NCBI GenBank assembly: GCA_964499695.1
Contig: CAZCMD010000004.1
Span: 7,809 to 71,808, forward strand
DNA length: 64,000 bases
Origin: JAAZBV01 sp964499695
GTDB lineage: Bacteria > Desulfobacterota > DSM-4660 > Desulfatiglandales > HGW-15
Direction: 5' to 3'
Below the pieces are notes generated by a model, which worked only from the letters and a program-made list of their open reading frames with translations, was not told the DNA's origin and did no database searches. Each line of letters starts with the position of its first letter. The stretch's first letter is position 1. The translations under genes and the position numbers were made by a program. Below are positions 24,395 through 34,376 of the stretch, piece after piece.

Positions 24395-26441
24395 ATGAAA
24401 TGGTTAAAAATATGGATCTACCAGCTCCGGGGTAATAGGCCATTGAAGTCACAGAAGTTGTCTCATTCCTGAAACTCTCAGTATATGTATCGTACTCCTC
24501 ATCAAACAGGTTTGATAAGTTCAATGCAACCAGCCAGTGGTCATACAGGCGCTGGTTGATATTCATATCGACTGTATAATAGGAATCCAGCACAACATCA
24601 GGGTTTACATCTGTATCAAGTGCATATGACCCGGGTCTTTCACCCGTATATCTGAGTGCAGCTGACACCCCAAATCCATTTTCATTAAAATAATTAGCTC
24701 CGAATTTCAGGTAATCATCAGATGTATAGCGTGCCTGCCTTTTTACACCACCGACCTGTTCTTCTTCAGCATCAGTGTAAGTATAATTGATATCAAGGGT
24801 AATGTTCTCATTAACAGAATAATTCATCCCTGCTTCATAACCTTTACCGGTATATTTATCCAGGTTCTGGGGTGTATAAAAATAGTTAATATCAGGCACC
24901 CACCTTATCTTGTCGTTAATGTCCCAGTTAAAATAGGTCAGGTTAAAGGAGAGTCTATTATCAAGAAAACTCTGTTCAATACCTGCATCTATATGCTTAC
25001 CTGTTTCAGGACGCAGATTGGTATTCCCTTGAGCACCTGAACCCCATCCCCAATCTTCAAATGGCCAGAAGAGGTCATTTGGTGTCGGGGCATTATAATG
25101 CTTTCCATAATTCAGTTTTATTGCTGTATTCTTATATGGGGTAATAATAACACCATAACGGGGGACATATTTTTTCCCGAACTCAGAATGATCAGTAAGC
25201 CTCAATCCGGCAGTCATCTTAAAATAATCACATGGTCTGTACTGTCCTTCACCATAATATCCCTTTGTATCAAGGTGCTGAGATGCTCCTGTAGCACTTC
25301 CTAAAGCAGTCCCGGTATCATCAAGATTTATTGTTTCATTTTCCCAGTCATATCTTTTAAATTCAGCTCCAAACAGAAATTTAAGGTTATCAACTGGTTC
25401 CAAATCTGTATTAGCTTCCAGTGTAAAAACATTATTTGTAACCCATGTTTCACTTCCGGGTATTCCTACAACAGGATATGAGCTGTAATAACGGTTGTAG
25501 TTATAATTTTCCATATCAATATAACTGGCATTAAAATTAATGCCTGTCTTCTCAAATGGCCTGCTTTTAATCCTGAAAGAAGCAGACATATTTTCATCAC
25601 CCTGACGGTTCAGCAGGTTTGATGACTCACTATCATAAAGTTTAACACCATCGACGTAAAAAGCTTCAGTTCCTGCCGGCGGTTTCACACCGGGTCTGCC
25701 ATTTTCTCTTTTAACGTAATCAGCGTAAAGGCTGACATCAAGAAGATCACCTTTTTCATAAACAAGATTCAGGCTGGCATCCTTCTGATCAAGATCAGAA
25801 TTGCTCCTGAAACCATCCGTAATTTGCTTTCCGGCAGTAAGATAATATCCAAAATTATTAGTAATAAACATGCCATTCTCGGCAGATATCTCAAAGGTGC
25901 TGTTTGTTCCGTATCCTGTCTTTACATTAAGGGTAGTGGTATCCTTTTCCGGTCTTTTTGTTATTATATTAACAATACCACCCATAGCACTGGTGCCATA
26001 AAGCAGAGAACCTGCCCCCTTTACAACTTCAACTCTTTCAATATTATTCATGGCAAGACCATTCAGATTGGAGCTTCCGAGTGATGGAGAATTCACTACA
26101 ACTCCGTTAACGAGCACTTGTGTACCTTCTGCACCCATGCCCCTTATGTGTATCTCCTCTGTCGCTCCGCCATAATCACCCCTTGTTCTTAAATCGATCC
26201 CCTGCTCATTTGAAAGTAGCTGTCCTACAGTTTTTGCACCTGTATCTTCAATGTCTATAGAGTCTTTAACGATGACTGAATTTGTAACCTCTTTTACACT
26301 TTCTTCTGTTTTTGTTGCGGAAACAACTACCTCGTCCATCCTTTTCATTTTGGAGGGGTCTATTTTTTTATCCTGGGCAAAACCAATAACAGGTAATACC
26401 AGGGTTGTAACAAATATAAGGGGTATTATTTTTTTAATCAT
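24384..26441 (-). CDS. btuB: TonB-dependent cobalamin receptor BtuB
   Basis: 685 residues from ATG 26441, whose Shine-Dalgarno (GGAGATAAGA) overlaps an upstream ATG at 26453. It has a signal peptide ending IGFAQ, a TonB box DEVVVSAT, a plug (IHIRGMGAEGTQVLVNGV, LLYGTSAMGGIVNI) and a long barrel ending in an aromatic strand (SIFLTISYEY). It is the first gene of operon B, directly behind a cobalamin riboswitch, which makes a corrinoid ligand highly likely. Confidence 0.93.
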   Translation of the reverse strand: MIKKIIPLIFVTTLVLPVIGFAQDKKIDPSKMKRMDEVVVSATKTEESVKEVTNSVIVKDSIDIEDTGAKTVGQLLSNEQGIDLRTRGDYGGATEEIHIRGMGAEGTQVLVNGVVVNSPSLGSSNLNGLAMNNIERVEVVKGAGSLLYGTSAMGGIVNIITKRPEKDTTTLNVKTGYGTNSTFEISAENGMFITNNFGYYLTAGKQITDGFRSNSDLDQKDASLNLVYEKGDLLDVSLYADYVKRENGRPGVKPPAGTEAFYVDGVKLYDSESSNLLNRQGDENMSASFRIKSRPFEKTGINFNASYIDMENYNYNRYYSSYPVVGIPGSETWVTNNVFTLEANTDLEPVDNLKFLFGAEFKRYDWENETINLDDTGTALGSATGASQHLDTKGYYGEGQYRPCDYFKMTAGLRLTDHSEFGKKYVPRYGVIITPYKNTAIKLNYGKHYNAPTPNDLFWPFEDWGWGSGAQGNTNLRPETGKHIDAGIEQSFLDNRLSFNLTYFNWDINDKIRWVPDINYFYTPQNLDKYTGKGYEAGMNYSVNENITLDINYTYTDAEEEQVGGVKRQARYTSDDYLKFGANYFNENGFGVSAALRYTGERPGSYALDTDVNPDVVLDSYYTVDMNINQRLYDHWLVALNLSNLFDEEYDTYTESFRNETTSVTSMAYYPGAGRSIFLTISYEY

Positions 26442-26477
26442 TCTTATCTCCATTTATGTAATATTATTTATGAACAA

Positions 26478-26517
26478 AATAAAAATCCCCGGACCGAACT
26501 TAATCGATCCGGGGATT
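26478..26517 (-). terminator. Intrinsic terminator of riboswitch operon B
   Basis: AATCCCCGGACCGA (26484-26497) pairs with TCGATCCGGGGATT (26504-26517); on the minus strand the stem is followed by TTTTATTTT. It lies between the aptamer and btuB, as at 12784-12829. Confidence 0.9.
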
Positions 26518-26574
26518 ACCCTTTTTTATCCTCAGAATCTTATACGTAATGCCACATTCCGCGATGGCTACTCT

Positions 26575-26745
26575 TTAATTCAGGCAGGTCTTCTGACTTC
26601 CCTTCTCTTTCAGCAACCTTCCCATCATATGTAATGACAGTGGTTCTTTATATGCTGCAGGAGTTCCCATGAAAATTTTGTTCATGGGGAGGGTCACAGC
26701 GGCGGGTCCGTTCCCGATTTAAACGGGATTCCCTGTTAGGCCCCA
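26575..26745 (-). promoter_or_regulatory. Cobalamin riboswitch B (5' end lost in gap)
   Basis: On the minus strand: AGGGAATCCCGTTTAAATCG, GGACCCGCCGCTGTGACC, CCACTGTCATT, GGGAAGG and a consensus B12 box GGAAGTCAGAAGACCTGCC (26601-26583). The 5' start and the promoter fall in the run of N. It should control btuB and the eleven genes downstream. Confidence 0.93.
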
Positions 26746-26845
26746 NNNNNNNNNNNNNNNNNNNNNNNNNNNNNNNNNNNNNNNNNNNNNNNNNNNNNNN
26801 NNNNNNNNNNNNNNNNNNNNNNNNNNNNNNNNNNNNNNNNNNNNN
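26746..26845. other. Assembly gap, 100 N
   Basis: Exactly 100 N, the usual placeholder for a gap of unknown size. It removes the promoter and 5' part of riboswitch B and the start of the esterase gene on the right. Adjacency across it rests on scaffolding only. Confidence 0.99.
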
Positions 26846-28117
26846 GACTGGGAGCGTATTCAGAAGGAAAATGAAAAGGATCATGCCCTTATGCTGAAGA
26901 TGCTGGGCATATCAGAAATCAGACCAGGCCCTTCCGGTGACCCGAAGGCCCCAAATGCAGCTAATAGTGATGAATCAAAGGCAACCACATATACCAGCCT
27001 CCCAGACCCTCTTGTATTTAATGATGGCACAAAGGTAACAACATCTGCGCAGTGGGAAAAACGCAAAAAAGAATTGTTTGAACTCTTTGACAGGGAGGTA
27101 TATGGCAGGATACCTGGAAAAATACCCCCTGTAACATGGAAGGTTGTCGAAGAAAAGGCAACTACGGTTGAAGGTATTCCTGTAATGGAAAGGGAGCTCA
27201 AAGGTCATGTTGATAATACAAGCTATCCATCCATAGCTGTGGATATTCAGATGAAACTTACTACCCCAGTAAACGCACAAAATGTACCTGTAGTAATCGA
27301 GTTTGGCTGGATTGGCCCGATGTTTTTCAATATGCCTGAACCCCCAAAACCCACATGGCAGGAGCAGCTTTTAAAAAAGGGATGGGGTTATGCCATCCTT
27401 GTACCTACAAGTATACAGGATGATTCAGGTGCCGGGCTTACCAAAGGTATCATTGGTCTTGTCAACAAAGGTAACCCCAGAAAATTGGATGACTGGGGTA
27501 CGCTCCGCGCCTGGGCATGGGGGGCAGGTCGCGCAATTGATTTTTTTGAAACCATAGATGAAGTAGATGAAACAAGGGTGGTAATTGAAGGGCTTTCACG
27601 ATACGGAAAGGCCGCCCTTGTTGCTTTTGCCTATGAACCTCGTATTGCAATAGGTTTTATAGGTTCATCAGGGGCAGGCGGGGCCAAGATATTAAGAAGA
27701 AACTTCGGTGAACAGGTTGAAAACCTTGCTGCATCCGGTGAATACCACTGGTTTGCCCCCAATTTTATAAAATATGCAGGGCCTCTTACAGCAAATGACC
27801 TGCCTGTTGATGCGCATGAGCTTGTTGCACTCTGCGCGCCAAGACCTGTTTTTATAAGCGCAGGTTCTGCCAAAGAAGAGGGAACATGGGTTGATGCAAA
27901 GGGCATGTTTCTTGCCGGTGTATACGCCACCCCTGTATATCAACTCCTCAAAAGAAACGGCTTTGAAACAGATCAGTTTCCCCCGGAGAAAACATCACTT
28001 ATAAAGGGTGATATTGCATTCAGGCAGCATGAAGGCGGCCACACGGTAACACCAAACTGGCCATATTTTATAGAATTTGCAGAGAGGTATTTCACAGGGA
28101 AGAGATCCATAAGATAG
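26846..28117 (+). CDS. CE15-like glucuronoyl esterase / alpha-beta hydrolase (5' end lost in gap)
   Basis: The frame is open from the gap edge (DWERIQKENEKDH precedes the first ATG at 26891), so the true N-terminus, probably with a signal peptide, is missing; 423 codons remain. Nucleophile motif GLSRYGKAALVAFAYEPRIA, then SSGAGGAK, DAHELVALCAPRPVFIS and the catalytic-His motif RQHEGGHTVTP match the CE15 glucuronoyl esterase group, which cuts ester bonds between glucuronoxylan and lignin. The family motif is usually GCSRxGKGA; here Cys is Leu. A GH8 Rex-type enzyme lies 5 kb downstream. Confidence 0.78.
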   Translation, partial: DWERIQKENEKDHALMLKMLGISEIRPGPSGDPKAPNAANSDESKATTYTSLPDPLVFNDGTKVTTSAQWEKRKKELFELFDREVYGRIPGKIPPVTWKVVEEKATTVEGIPVMERELKGHVDNTSYPSIAVDIQMKLTTPVNAQNVPVVIEFGWIGPMFFNMPEPPKPTWQEQLLKKGWGYAILVPTSIQDDSGAGLTKGIIGLVNKGNPRKLDDWGTLRAWAWGAGRAIDFFETIDEVDETRVVIEGLSRYGKAALVAFAYEPRIAIGFIGSSGAGGAKILRRNFGEQVENLAASGEYHWFAPNFIKYAGPLTANDLPVDAHELVALCAPRPVFISAGSAKEEGTWVDAKGMFLAGVYATPVYQLLKRNGFETDQFPPEKTSLIKGDIAFRQHEGGHTVTPNWPYFIEFAERYFTGKRSIR

Positions 28118-28227
28118 TACACAATATGTAAAAGTAAAAACAGACAAGACAAATAAGATTGTTTATTAATAACAGGATTTATGTTAAAAATATATCATTT
28201 GAATTCTATGACATCCGGAGTCTTTCC

Positions 28228-28728
28228 ATGAAAAAAATACCGCGTGGATTAATGGGTAATGGGAATGAAAAGGGAGATTCAGCGCATGAAATATGTATAC
28301 CTCCATTCGATGATCCATCCGAAGACCACCTTAGCAGACACAACATTCCGGAAACATACTCCGGGAAAATACTCGTAATAGATGATGACCCTGTACTGGT
28401 AAAACTTGTCAGCGAGATGCTTGAAATACTCGGGTATGAGTCGGTATCATGCACAAGCAGCGCGGATGGTTTCAGCACATTCCGTAACGCGCCTGCTGAC
28501 TTTGGCCTGATAATAACAGATATGTCAATGCCGGGTATGACCGGTGATATACTTGCCCAAAATATTACCTCCATCCGGAAAAATATCCCAATTATCCTCT
28601 GTACCGGGTTCAATGAAAATATATCAGAGGAGGAGGCAAAAGAGAAAGGCATAACGGAGATTATTTTAAAACCTGTAAATATGAAAACCCTTTCCGATGT
28701 AATCCTTAAGACTACCATTAACCGTTAA
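28228..28728 (+). CDS. Single-domain response regulator (receiver)
   Basis: 166 residues from ATG 28228, with CGGAG 8 bases upstream; a start at 28159 would add 23 residues without a good Shine-Dalgarno. After about 45 unstructured residues a CheY-like domain follows: LVIDDDP (acidic pair), IITDMSMPGMTG (phospho-Asp), LCTG (Thr) and LKPV (Lys). There is no output domain. It resembles receiver domains attached to PAS hybrid kinases such as that at 53515-55494, but the cognate kinase is not identified. Confidence 0.85.
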   Translation: MKKIPRGLMGNGNEKGDSAHEICIPPFDDPSEDHLSRHNIPETYSGKILVIDDDPVLVKLVSEMLEILGYESVSCTSSADGFSTFRNAPADFGLIITDMSMPGMTGDILAQNITSIRKNIPIILCTGFNENISEEEAKEKGITEIILKPVNMKTLSDVILKTTINR

Positions 28729-28817
28729 GGCGTTTTTGAGATTTGATTTTAATCAAGAACAGTAAACCGGTTAAAGGCACTTACCACAATGAAATATGCA
28801 GGCACCTGATTTTTTCT

Positions 28818-30275
28818 TTAAAGATATGGATAGAAAAGCCAGGCAATGGCATCCCTTGTCCTGACAGAAATGGGTCGTGAATCCATCTCGGAAAGGGTAA
28901 CCTCCCTTGATAGCCTTTTGCACTCCATAATATATTCTGATATATTTGTTGCAAACTCCAGGTCATAAGTCTCAACAGCAAGTTCAAAGTTAAGCCTGAG
29001 GCTTCTTGCATCCATATTGGCAGTTCCAATCATGGTATAAGCATCATCAACAACAAAGAGCTTTGTATGGACAAACGGCGGTGGCTGGTAATAGATCTTT
29101 ACACCCCTGATCAGGAGTTCCCAGAGCATATTTCTGGTTGCCCAGTGAACATACGGAAGATTGTTTTCCTGTGGAAGCAGGATATCAACCTCCGCACCCT
29201 TAAGGGAAGCGGTCTGAAGTGCTGAAATCATCTCACGGTTTGGCAGAAAATATGGTGTCATTATCATAACCCGTTTTCTGGCGGATGATATTGCGCCTGT
29301 CAGGATTGTTGCAAGCTTGTTAAAGTCCTCATCAGGGCCTTCCGAGATAACCCTGCATTTTGCGCCTCCATCTTGATATATATCTTCACAGGGCTCAGAC
29401 TCAATATTTTGACCGGTTACAAAATGCCAGTCATTAATAAAGACCTTTTCTATCTGTGAGACAACAGGCCCCTTGATCCTGAAGTGGGTATCTATTACCT
29501 TTTTTTTGTTGGCAGGCATATTAACAAGATTGTCTGAACCTATATTCATACCACCTGTAAAGGCGAGATTCCTGTCAACAACAAGGATCTTACGGTGATT
29601 TCTCAGATTAATATTTATTGATGGTGGAAAAAGTGCAGGGGGTAGAAACCTGGCAAAATCAATCCCCTCTTTTTTTAAAACCATCCCTGCAAATGGAAAT
29701 GAATAATATTGGCCGATTCCGTCAACAATTACCTTGACATCTACCCCCCTTTCCCTCGCACGGGTAAGCCTGTCCATAAACTCCCTGCCTGTTGAATCGG
29801 TCTTGAAAATATAGGTGGATAAAAATACAGACCTTTCAGATTTTTCTATAGCATCAAGCATTAACGGGTATGCCTCATCTCCATTATGGAGCAGTTCTAT
29901 CCTGTTACCTGATGTAAGGGGTATCCCTGTTATTGAGTCTGCTATATTTGCTATTTCAGTGCACTCCCGCGGGAGCAGTTCAAGAGAATGAGGTATTGTA
30001 AAAATGTTGGATACATGTTCAAAACTAATAAAACCGGAAATCGGAAGTTTCCCTGTGAGTATCCTCGCACGGGTACGTATGCGGTTTATTCCAAACAGAA
30101 AATAGAATAAATACCCGAACACGGGGAACATGATGATTATTGCAAGCCAGCCCAGTGAAGCCCTGGGGTCACGCTTGTATAAAAGCGCATGCCAGGCCGC
30201 CAGAAAGGTAACAATAATATTGGCAGGTATAAGGATATAATAGTAATATTTTATCGAGCTTAAAATAAAGTCCAT
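28818..30275 (-). CDS. cls: Cardiolipin synthase, phospholipase D family
   Basis: 485 residues, typical length. Two N-terminal membrane helices (about 10-28, 40-60, with ASLGWLAIIIMFPVFGYLFY) are followed by two HKD motifs: NHRKILVVDRNLAFTGGMNIG and HTKLFVVDDAYTMIGTANMD. It condenses phosphatidylglycerol into cardiolipin at the inner membrane. It is a single minus-strand gene between plus-strand genes. Confidence 0.93.
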   Translation of the reverse strand: MDFILSSIKYYYYILIPANIIVTFLAAWHALLYKRDPRASLGWLAIIIMFPVFGYLFYFLFGINRIRTRARILTGKLPISGFISFEHVSNIFTIPHSLELLPRECTEIANIADSITGIPLTSGNRIELLHNGDEAYPLMLDAIEKSERSVFLSTYIFKTDSTGREFMDRLTRARERGVDVKVIVDGIGQYYSFPFAGMVLKKEGIDFARFLPPALFPPSININLRNHRKILVVDRNLAFTGGMNIGSDNLVNMPANKKKVIDTHFRIKGPVVSQIEKVFINDWHFVTGQNIESEPCEDIYQDGGAKCRVISEGPDEDFNKLATILTGAISSARKRVMIMTPYFLPNREMISALQTASLKGAEVDILLPQENNLPYVHWATRNMLWELLIRGVKIYYQPPPFVHTKLFVVDDAYTMIGTANMDARSLRLNFELAVETYDLEFATNISEYIMECKRLSREVTLSEMDSRPISVRTRDAIAWLFYPYL

Positions 30276-30394
30276 ATATAAAATGGTCTATTACCGGTTA
30301 ATGATTTGATGTTTCAATTAACCCAGTGTATATATAAATTTTCAAGTTTACAAGCAATATGAAGTATCGCAACGAATATGATTAGAGGAGAATA

Positions 30395-32122
30395 ATGAGT
30401 CTTAAAAAAGAAAACAGCATGATCGAGGTGAATGCCGATAACACTGCTCAGGCGTTTCTTGAGCTTCTGGCGTTAAGGGGGATAGATTATTTTTTTGGAA
30501 ATGCGGGTACTGATTTTGCAAGCATTGTGGATGCCTTTTCAAAAAGGAAGACCGAAGGGAAAAATGCCCCTGTTCCCATAACTGTGCCCCATGAGATCCC
30601 TCTTGTAAGTATGGCCTATGGGTATTACCTTTTGACAGGAAGGGTGCAGGCCGCCATGGTGCATGTGGGTGTGGGTACTGCAAATGCGCTTGGTTCAATA
30701 ATTACAGCAAAGAGATCAAGAATACCAATACTGTTTTTTGCCGGAAGGACACCTATTACCGAAGAGGGGCACCCTGCATCCCGATCAAGCTTTGTCCACT
30801 GGGCACAGGAGTGCTATGACCAGGCAGGGATGGTAAGGGAATTTGTCAACTGGGATTATGAACTAAGATATCCGTCACAGCTTGAGGACGTTATTGACAG
30901 GGCGCTCGTTATGGCACAGTCCGAACCGTGCGGGCCCGTTTACCTTACACTGCCAAGAGAAGTCTTGTATTCACCATTTGATAAAAGATCATTTAACAGC
31001 AGATTAAAATATGACCTGCCCACTTTTCATCCGGATAATAAAAAAATATCAAAGTTGGCAGGGCTTATTTATGATGCTGAAAACCCCATAATCATTACTT
31101 CATCATACGGCAGAAGGACACAGTATGTAGATACCCTTGTTCAACTTGCAGAAACAGCCGGCATAGGTGTTGTTTCATTCCATCCTGAATATATGAATTT
31201 TCCTCCCGGCCATTACTGCCATCAGGGATTTTCTCCAGAACCTCTGGTTGATGATGCTGATCTTATAATAGTTCTTGAAAGTGATGTCCCATGGTATCCC
31301 TCCAAACAAAAACCGGGCGATTCCGCTTTTATTGTAAATATCGGGATTGACCCTATATACAGAGACTATCCTGTTCGAAGCTACCCCTCGGACATTACTA
31401 TTAACAGCGACCCGAACCTTGCCCTCAATATGCTGGTAAAGGAATTAAAAGATTCAGGAAGGCTTAATGATATCGCTGTAAAAAAAAGAAGAGGCATTCT
31501 TAAGGAGCGGCATGATGAAATCTTTAAGGGAGTGTATTTAAAGGCTGAAAAGGCATCATGTGATACCCCGATGAATCAGGGATATATCTCAGCGTGTGTA
31601 AACGACATAATTGACAAGGATACTATTATAGTAAATGAATATGATAACCAGATGATCTGGCAGAAGAATCTGCACCCCGGTCACTATTTTGGGGTCTCAC
31701 ATGCAGGGTATCTCGGATGGTCTGTTGGCGCTGCGCTTGGCATGAAGATGGCCGCCCCTGATAAAAAGGTGGTTGTTACAGTGGGTGACGGCTCATATAT
31801 GTTCTCTGTGCCATCTGCATGCCACTTTGTTTCAAGGGCCTATGATCTGCCAATACTTATAATAGTTTATAACAACCAGTCGTGGGAGGCAGTAAAGCTT
31901 GCAACCGTTGAGATTCATCCTGACGGCTGGGCAGCAAAGGCCCCTGATATGCCGCTTACAGACTTGAAACCTTCGCCAGATTATGAAAAGATATGCACGG
32001 CATTTGGCGGATATGGCGAAAAGGTAGAAAGGCCCGAAGAGCTGGAAAGCGCACTGAAGCGTGCCCTTAATGCAATAACAGTTGAAAAACGACAGGCATG
32101 CCTGAATGTGGTTTGCAGGTAA
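30395..32122 (+). CDS. Thiamine-diphosphate-dependent enzyme, acetolactate synthase-like
   Basis: 575 residues with the three ThDP-enzyme domains. The N-terminal Pyr domain has TVPHEIPLVSMAYGYYLLTG with the activating Glu. The central domain has IIITSSYGRR. The C-terminal PP domain has the ThDP-Mg motif GDGSYMFSVPSA ... IIVYNNQ. It lacks clear marks of true acetolactate synthase substrate residues, and no small subunit follows, so it may be a benzoylformate decarboxylase- or oxalyl-CoA-type lyase. AGAGGAGA precedes the ATG. It is 13 bases upstream of a methyltransferase gene. Confidence 0.85.
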   Translation: MSLKKENSMIEVNADNTAQAFLELLALRGIDYFFGNAGTDFASIVDAFSKRKTEGKNAPVPITVPHEIPLVSMAYGYYLLTGRVQAAMVHVGVGTANALGSIITAKRSRIPILFFAGRTPITEEGHPASRSSFVHWAQECYDQAGMVREFVNWDYELRYPSQLEDVIDRALVMAQSEPCGPVYLTLPREVLYSPFDKRSFNSRLKYDLPTFHPDNKKISKLAGLIYDAENPIIITSSYGRRTQYVDTLVQLAETAGIGVVSFHPEYMNFPPGHYCHQGFSPEPLVDDADLIIVLESDVPWYPSKQKPGDSAFIVNIGIDPIYRDYPVRSYPSDITINSDPNLALNMLVKELKDSGRLNDIAVKKRRGILKERHDEIFKGVYLKAEKASCDTPMNQGYISACVNDIIDKDTIIVNEYDNQMIWQKNLHPGHYFGVSHAGYLGWSVGAALGMKMAAPDKKVVVTVGDGSYMFSVPSACHFVSRAYDLPILIIVYNNQSWEAVKLATVEIHPDGWAAKAPDMPLTDLKPSPDYEKICTAFGGYGEKVERPEELESALKRALNAITVEKRQACLNVVCR

Positions 32123-32135
32123 AGGAATAATAAAC

Positions 32136-32858
32136 ATGGCGGAATTCAGTAAATCAAAATGGGCAGACCCTGATTTTTCACAGAAATATAGAGACAGCGC
32201 AGACATTATTATTGTTGAGCGTAAAAGACTGTTATCTATCCTGCAATCCTTTTATATGCATTTTATTTTCGGAAAACCTGAGAGGGCAGTGCTTGATCTC
32301 GGGTGCGGTGATGGCGTTGCGGTATATGAACTCTTAAGGATTGACAGTAGACTGAAGGCGACCCTTCTGGATGGTTCAAATGATATGCTGGTAAAGGCTA
32401 GGGAAAGGCTTAAGGGAAATAATAACTTTCAATTCATATGTGCCAGCTTCCAGGATATCCTGAACAGGAAAGTCAGCCTGGGTAAATATGATCTGATAAC
32501 TTCCTCCATGGCAACACACCATCTGACCATGGGGGAAAAAGCAGCATTGTTCAGTGCTGTATATTCACATTTGAATCCCGGTGGTTATTTCCTGAATACC
32601 GATGTAATTCTCTCTCCTTCGGAAAACCTTGAAAAATGGTATCTCCAACTCTGGAGAGACTGGATCAATGAAAGGGAAGCGATATTAAAGATTGATAGCC
32701 ATGAGTATGATGGCATAATAAAAAGGTACAAGGACAATGCAGATAACAAACCCGATTTGCTAAAAACACAGCTCGAATCTCTTCAGTCTGCCGGATTCAG
32801 GGATGTGGACTGCTTTTATAAATATGGTATTTTTGCAATATTTGGCGGGAAAAAATAA
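32136..32858 (+). CDS. Class I SAM-dependent methyltransferase
   Basis: 240 residues from ATG 32136 (AAGGAATA upstream). The glycine-rich SAM motif is VLDLGCGDGVAVYELL near residues 60-75, followed by the acidic strand end TLLDGSNDML and ITSSMATHHL. The fold is of the UbiE/Methyltransf_12 type, and the substrate is unknown. It appears co-transcribed with the ThDP enzyme (13-base gap) and the GH8 gene (12-base gap). Confidence 0.85.
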   Translation: MAEFSKSKWADPDFSQKYRDSADIIIVERKRLLSILQSFYMHFIFGKPERAVLDLGCGDGVAVYELLRIDSRLKATLLDGSNDMLVKARERLKGNNNFQFICASFQDILNRKVSLGKYDLITSSMATHHLTMGEKAALFSAVYSHLNPGGYFLNTDVILSPSENLEKWYLQLWRDWINEREAILKIDSHEYDGIIKRYKDNADNKPDLLKTQLESLQSAGFRDVDCFYKYGIFAIFGGKK

Positions 32859-32870
32859 GGTAACACTAAC

Positions 32871-34172
32871 ATGAAAAAAACCATATTTTTAGTTATTCTC
32901 TTTTCTATCTGTTTTACACTGACAGCATTTTCTTCTGATAACTGTAAAAAGGATATCAAAGACCCTCGTGGCCCAATGAAACCATGGGGAAAGGGGGCAT
33001 GGGAAACAGGCCAGTACAGGAACCTTTTCCTGGAGGCAGGTTACAAACAGGAAGAGATAGATGCCAAACTTGAAAAGGCATTTAATGATCTTTTTGAAGG
33101 GCCAAACCGGGTCTATTTTGAGGTCGGTAAGGATCTGGCCTATATCTCTGATATCAAGAACAAGGATGCCCGGACAGAAGGGCTCTCATATGGTTTGATG
33201 ATAGCTGTCCAGTTGAATAAAAAGGATATATTTGACCGCCTCTGGCGATGGTCAAAAAAATATATGCAGCACCAGGGTGGCCCGCGTGACGGTTATTTCG
33301 CATGGTCAGTAGAACCAAAAACAGGCAAACACAACTCTGAAGGCACAGCCTCTGATGGTGAACTCTATTTTGTTACCGCCCTGCTATTTGCCTCAAACAG
33401 GTGGGGAAATGATACAGGCCTCAATTATTATGGTGAAGCGAGAAGAATACTTGACGCCATGTGGTCAAAGGATGGATCACAGGGTATCAACAATATAATA
33501 AATGTTGAAAATAAACAGATAAGCTTTGTGCCTGAATCGGAAAGATATGACATGACAGACCCATCCTATTATCTTCCTGCATTTTTTGAAATATGGGCAG
33601 AGTATGCAAAGGATGGTCATGAAAACTTTTACCGCGAGTGCGCTGAAAAGGCGAGAACATATTTACACAAGGTATGTCACCCTGTAACAGGCCTAAATTC
33701 AGACATAACCCTGTATAATGGAGAACTGCCAAAGCAGAACTTTATCAAACCCGCCTTCAGATATGACTCCTGGCGGGTACCCATGAACATCGCCATGGAC
33801 TATTCATGGTATGGAAAAGATAAAGAATGGCAAAAAGACTATGCTAAACGCATACAGAATTTCCTATATTGTAGGGGTATGGATACCTTTGAAGATCAGT
33901 TTAATATGGATGGTACCCTGCCTGAATGGATTCTCCCTGCCGGCGGTTTTCAGAAACTGCGCCATTCCATTGGGCTTGTGGCCACATCCGGGGCGGCATC
34001 GATCATGGGGACAGAAGCAAAAAGCTGGTTATTTGTTGATGCGGTATGGAACGCCAGACTTGAACCCTATGAAGACGGATATTTTGACCCCTATTATGAC
34101 GGGCTGCTCTACCTGTTCAGCCTTATGCACCTGAGCGGTAACTATAGGATTATAAAACCGGAGAACCCTTGA
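32871..34172 (+). CDS. Glycoside hydrolase family 8, Rex-type exo-oligoxylanase
   Basis: 433 residues with a signal peptide (about 1-22). GH8 features are KDARTEGLSYGLMIAVQ with catalytic-acid Glu103, SEGTASDGELYFVTALLFAS, and YDSWRVPMNIAMDY toward the C-terminus. The TEGLSYG form is closest to reducing-end xylose-releasing exo-oligoxylanases (Rex) rather than cellulase CelA. Secretion and the nearby CE15-like esterase point to xylan breakdown. It is followed by a sensor kinase of the type that senses oligosaccharides. Confidence 0.85.
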   Translation: MKKTIFLVILFSICFTLTAFSSDNCKKDIKDPRGPMKPWGKGAWETGQYRNLFLEAGYKQEEIDAKLEKAFNDLFEGPNRVYFEVGKDLAYISDIKNKDARTEGLSYGLMIAVQLNKKDIFDRLWRWSKKYMQHQGGPRDGYFAWSVEPKTGKHNSEGTASDGELYFVTALLFASNRWGNDTGLNYYGEARRILDAMWSKDGSQGINNIINVENKQISFVPESERYDMTDPSYYLPAFFEIWAEYAKDGHENFYRECAEKARTYLHKVCHPVTGLNSDITLYNGELPKQNFIKPAFRYDSWRVPMNIAMDYSWYGKDKEWQKDYAKRIQNFLYCRGMDTFEDQFNMDGTLPEWILPAGGFQKLRHSIGLVATSGAASIMGTEAKSWLFVDAVWNARLEPYEDGYFDPYYDGLLYLFSLMHLSGNYRIIKPENP

Positions 34173-34376
34173 TATGCCTGCAATTTTTTAAAATCTAAAA
34201 GGTGACACTGATCTTTCCAAGGTAAAATCATTTATTTCAGTTTAAAGCAATCAATGCCGATATAATCCAAGTATTAGATTCATATAAGAACAGGTCTGCC
34301 CATTATAAAGATGTAACCTTTTCTTAAGAGAATTTATACCTGTTTTTAATAGGTTACACAGAGGTTATTAAGTCTG

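Noticed and set aside
26648..26884. Open frame crossing the N run on the minus strand
   Set aside because: It exists only because N does not give a stop; there is no real coding evidence.
28206..28718. 170-codon open frame opposite the receiver gene
   Set aside because: It is antisense to a clear CheY-type domain, with no Shine-Dalgarno or recognisable motif.
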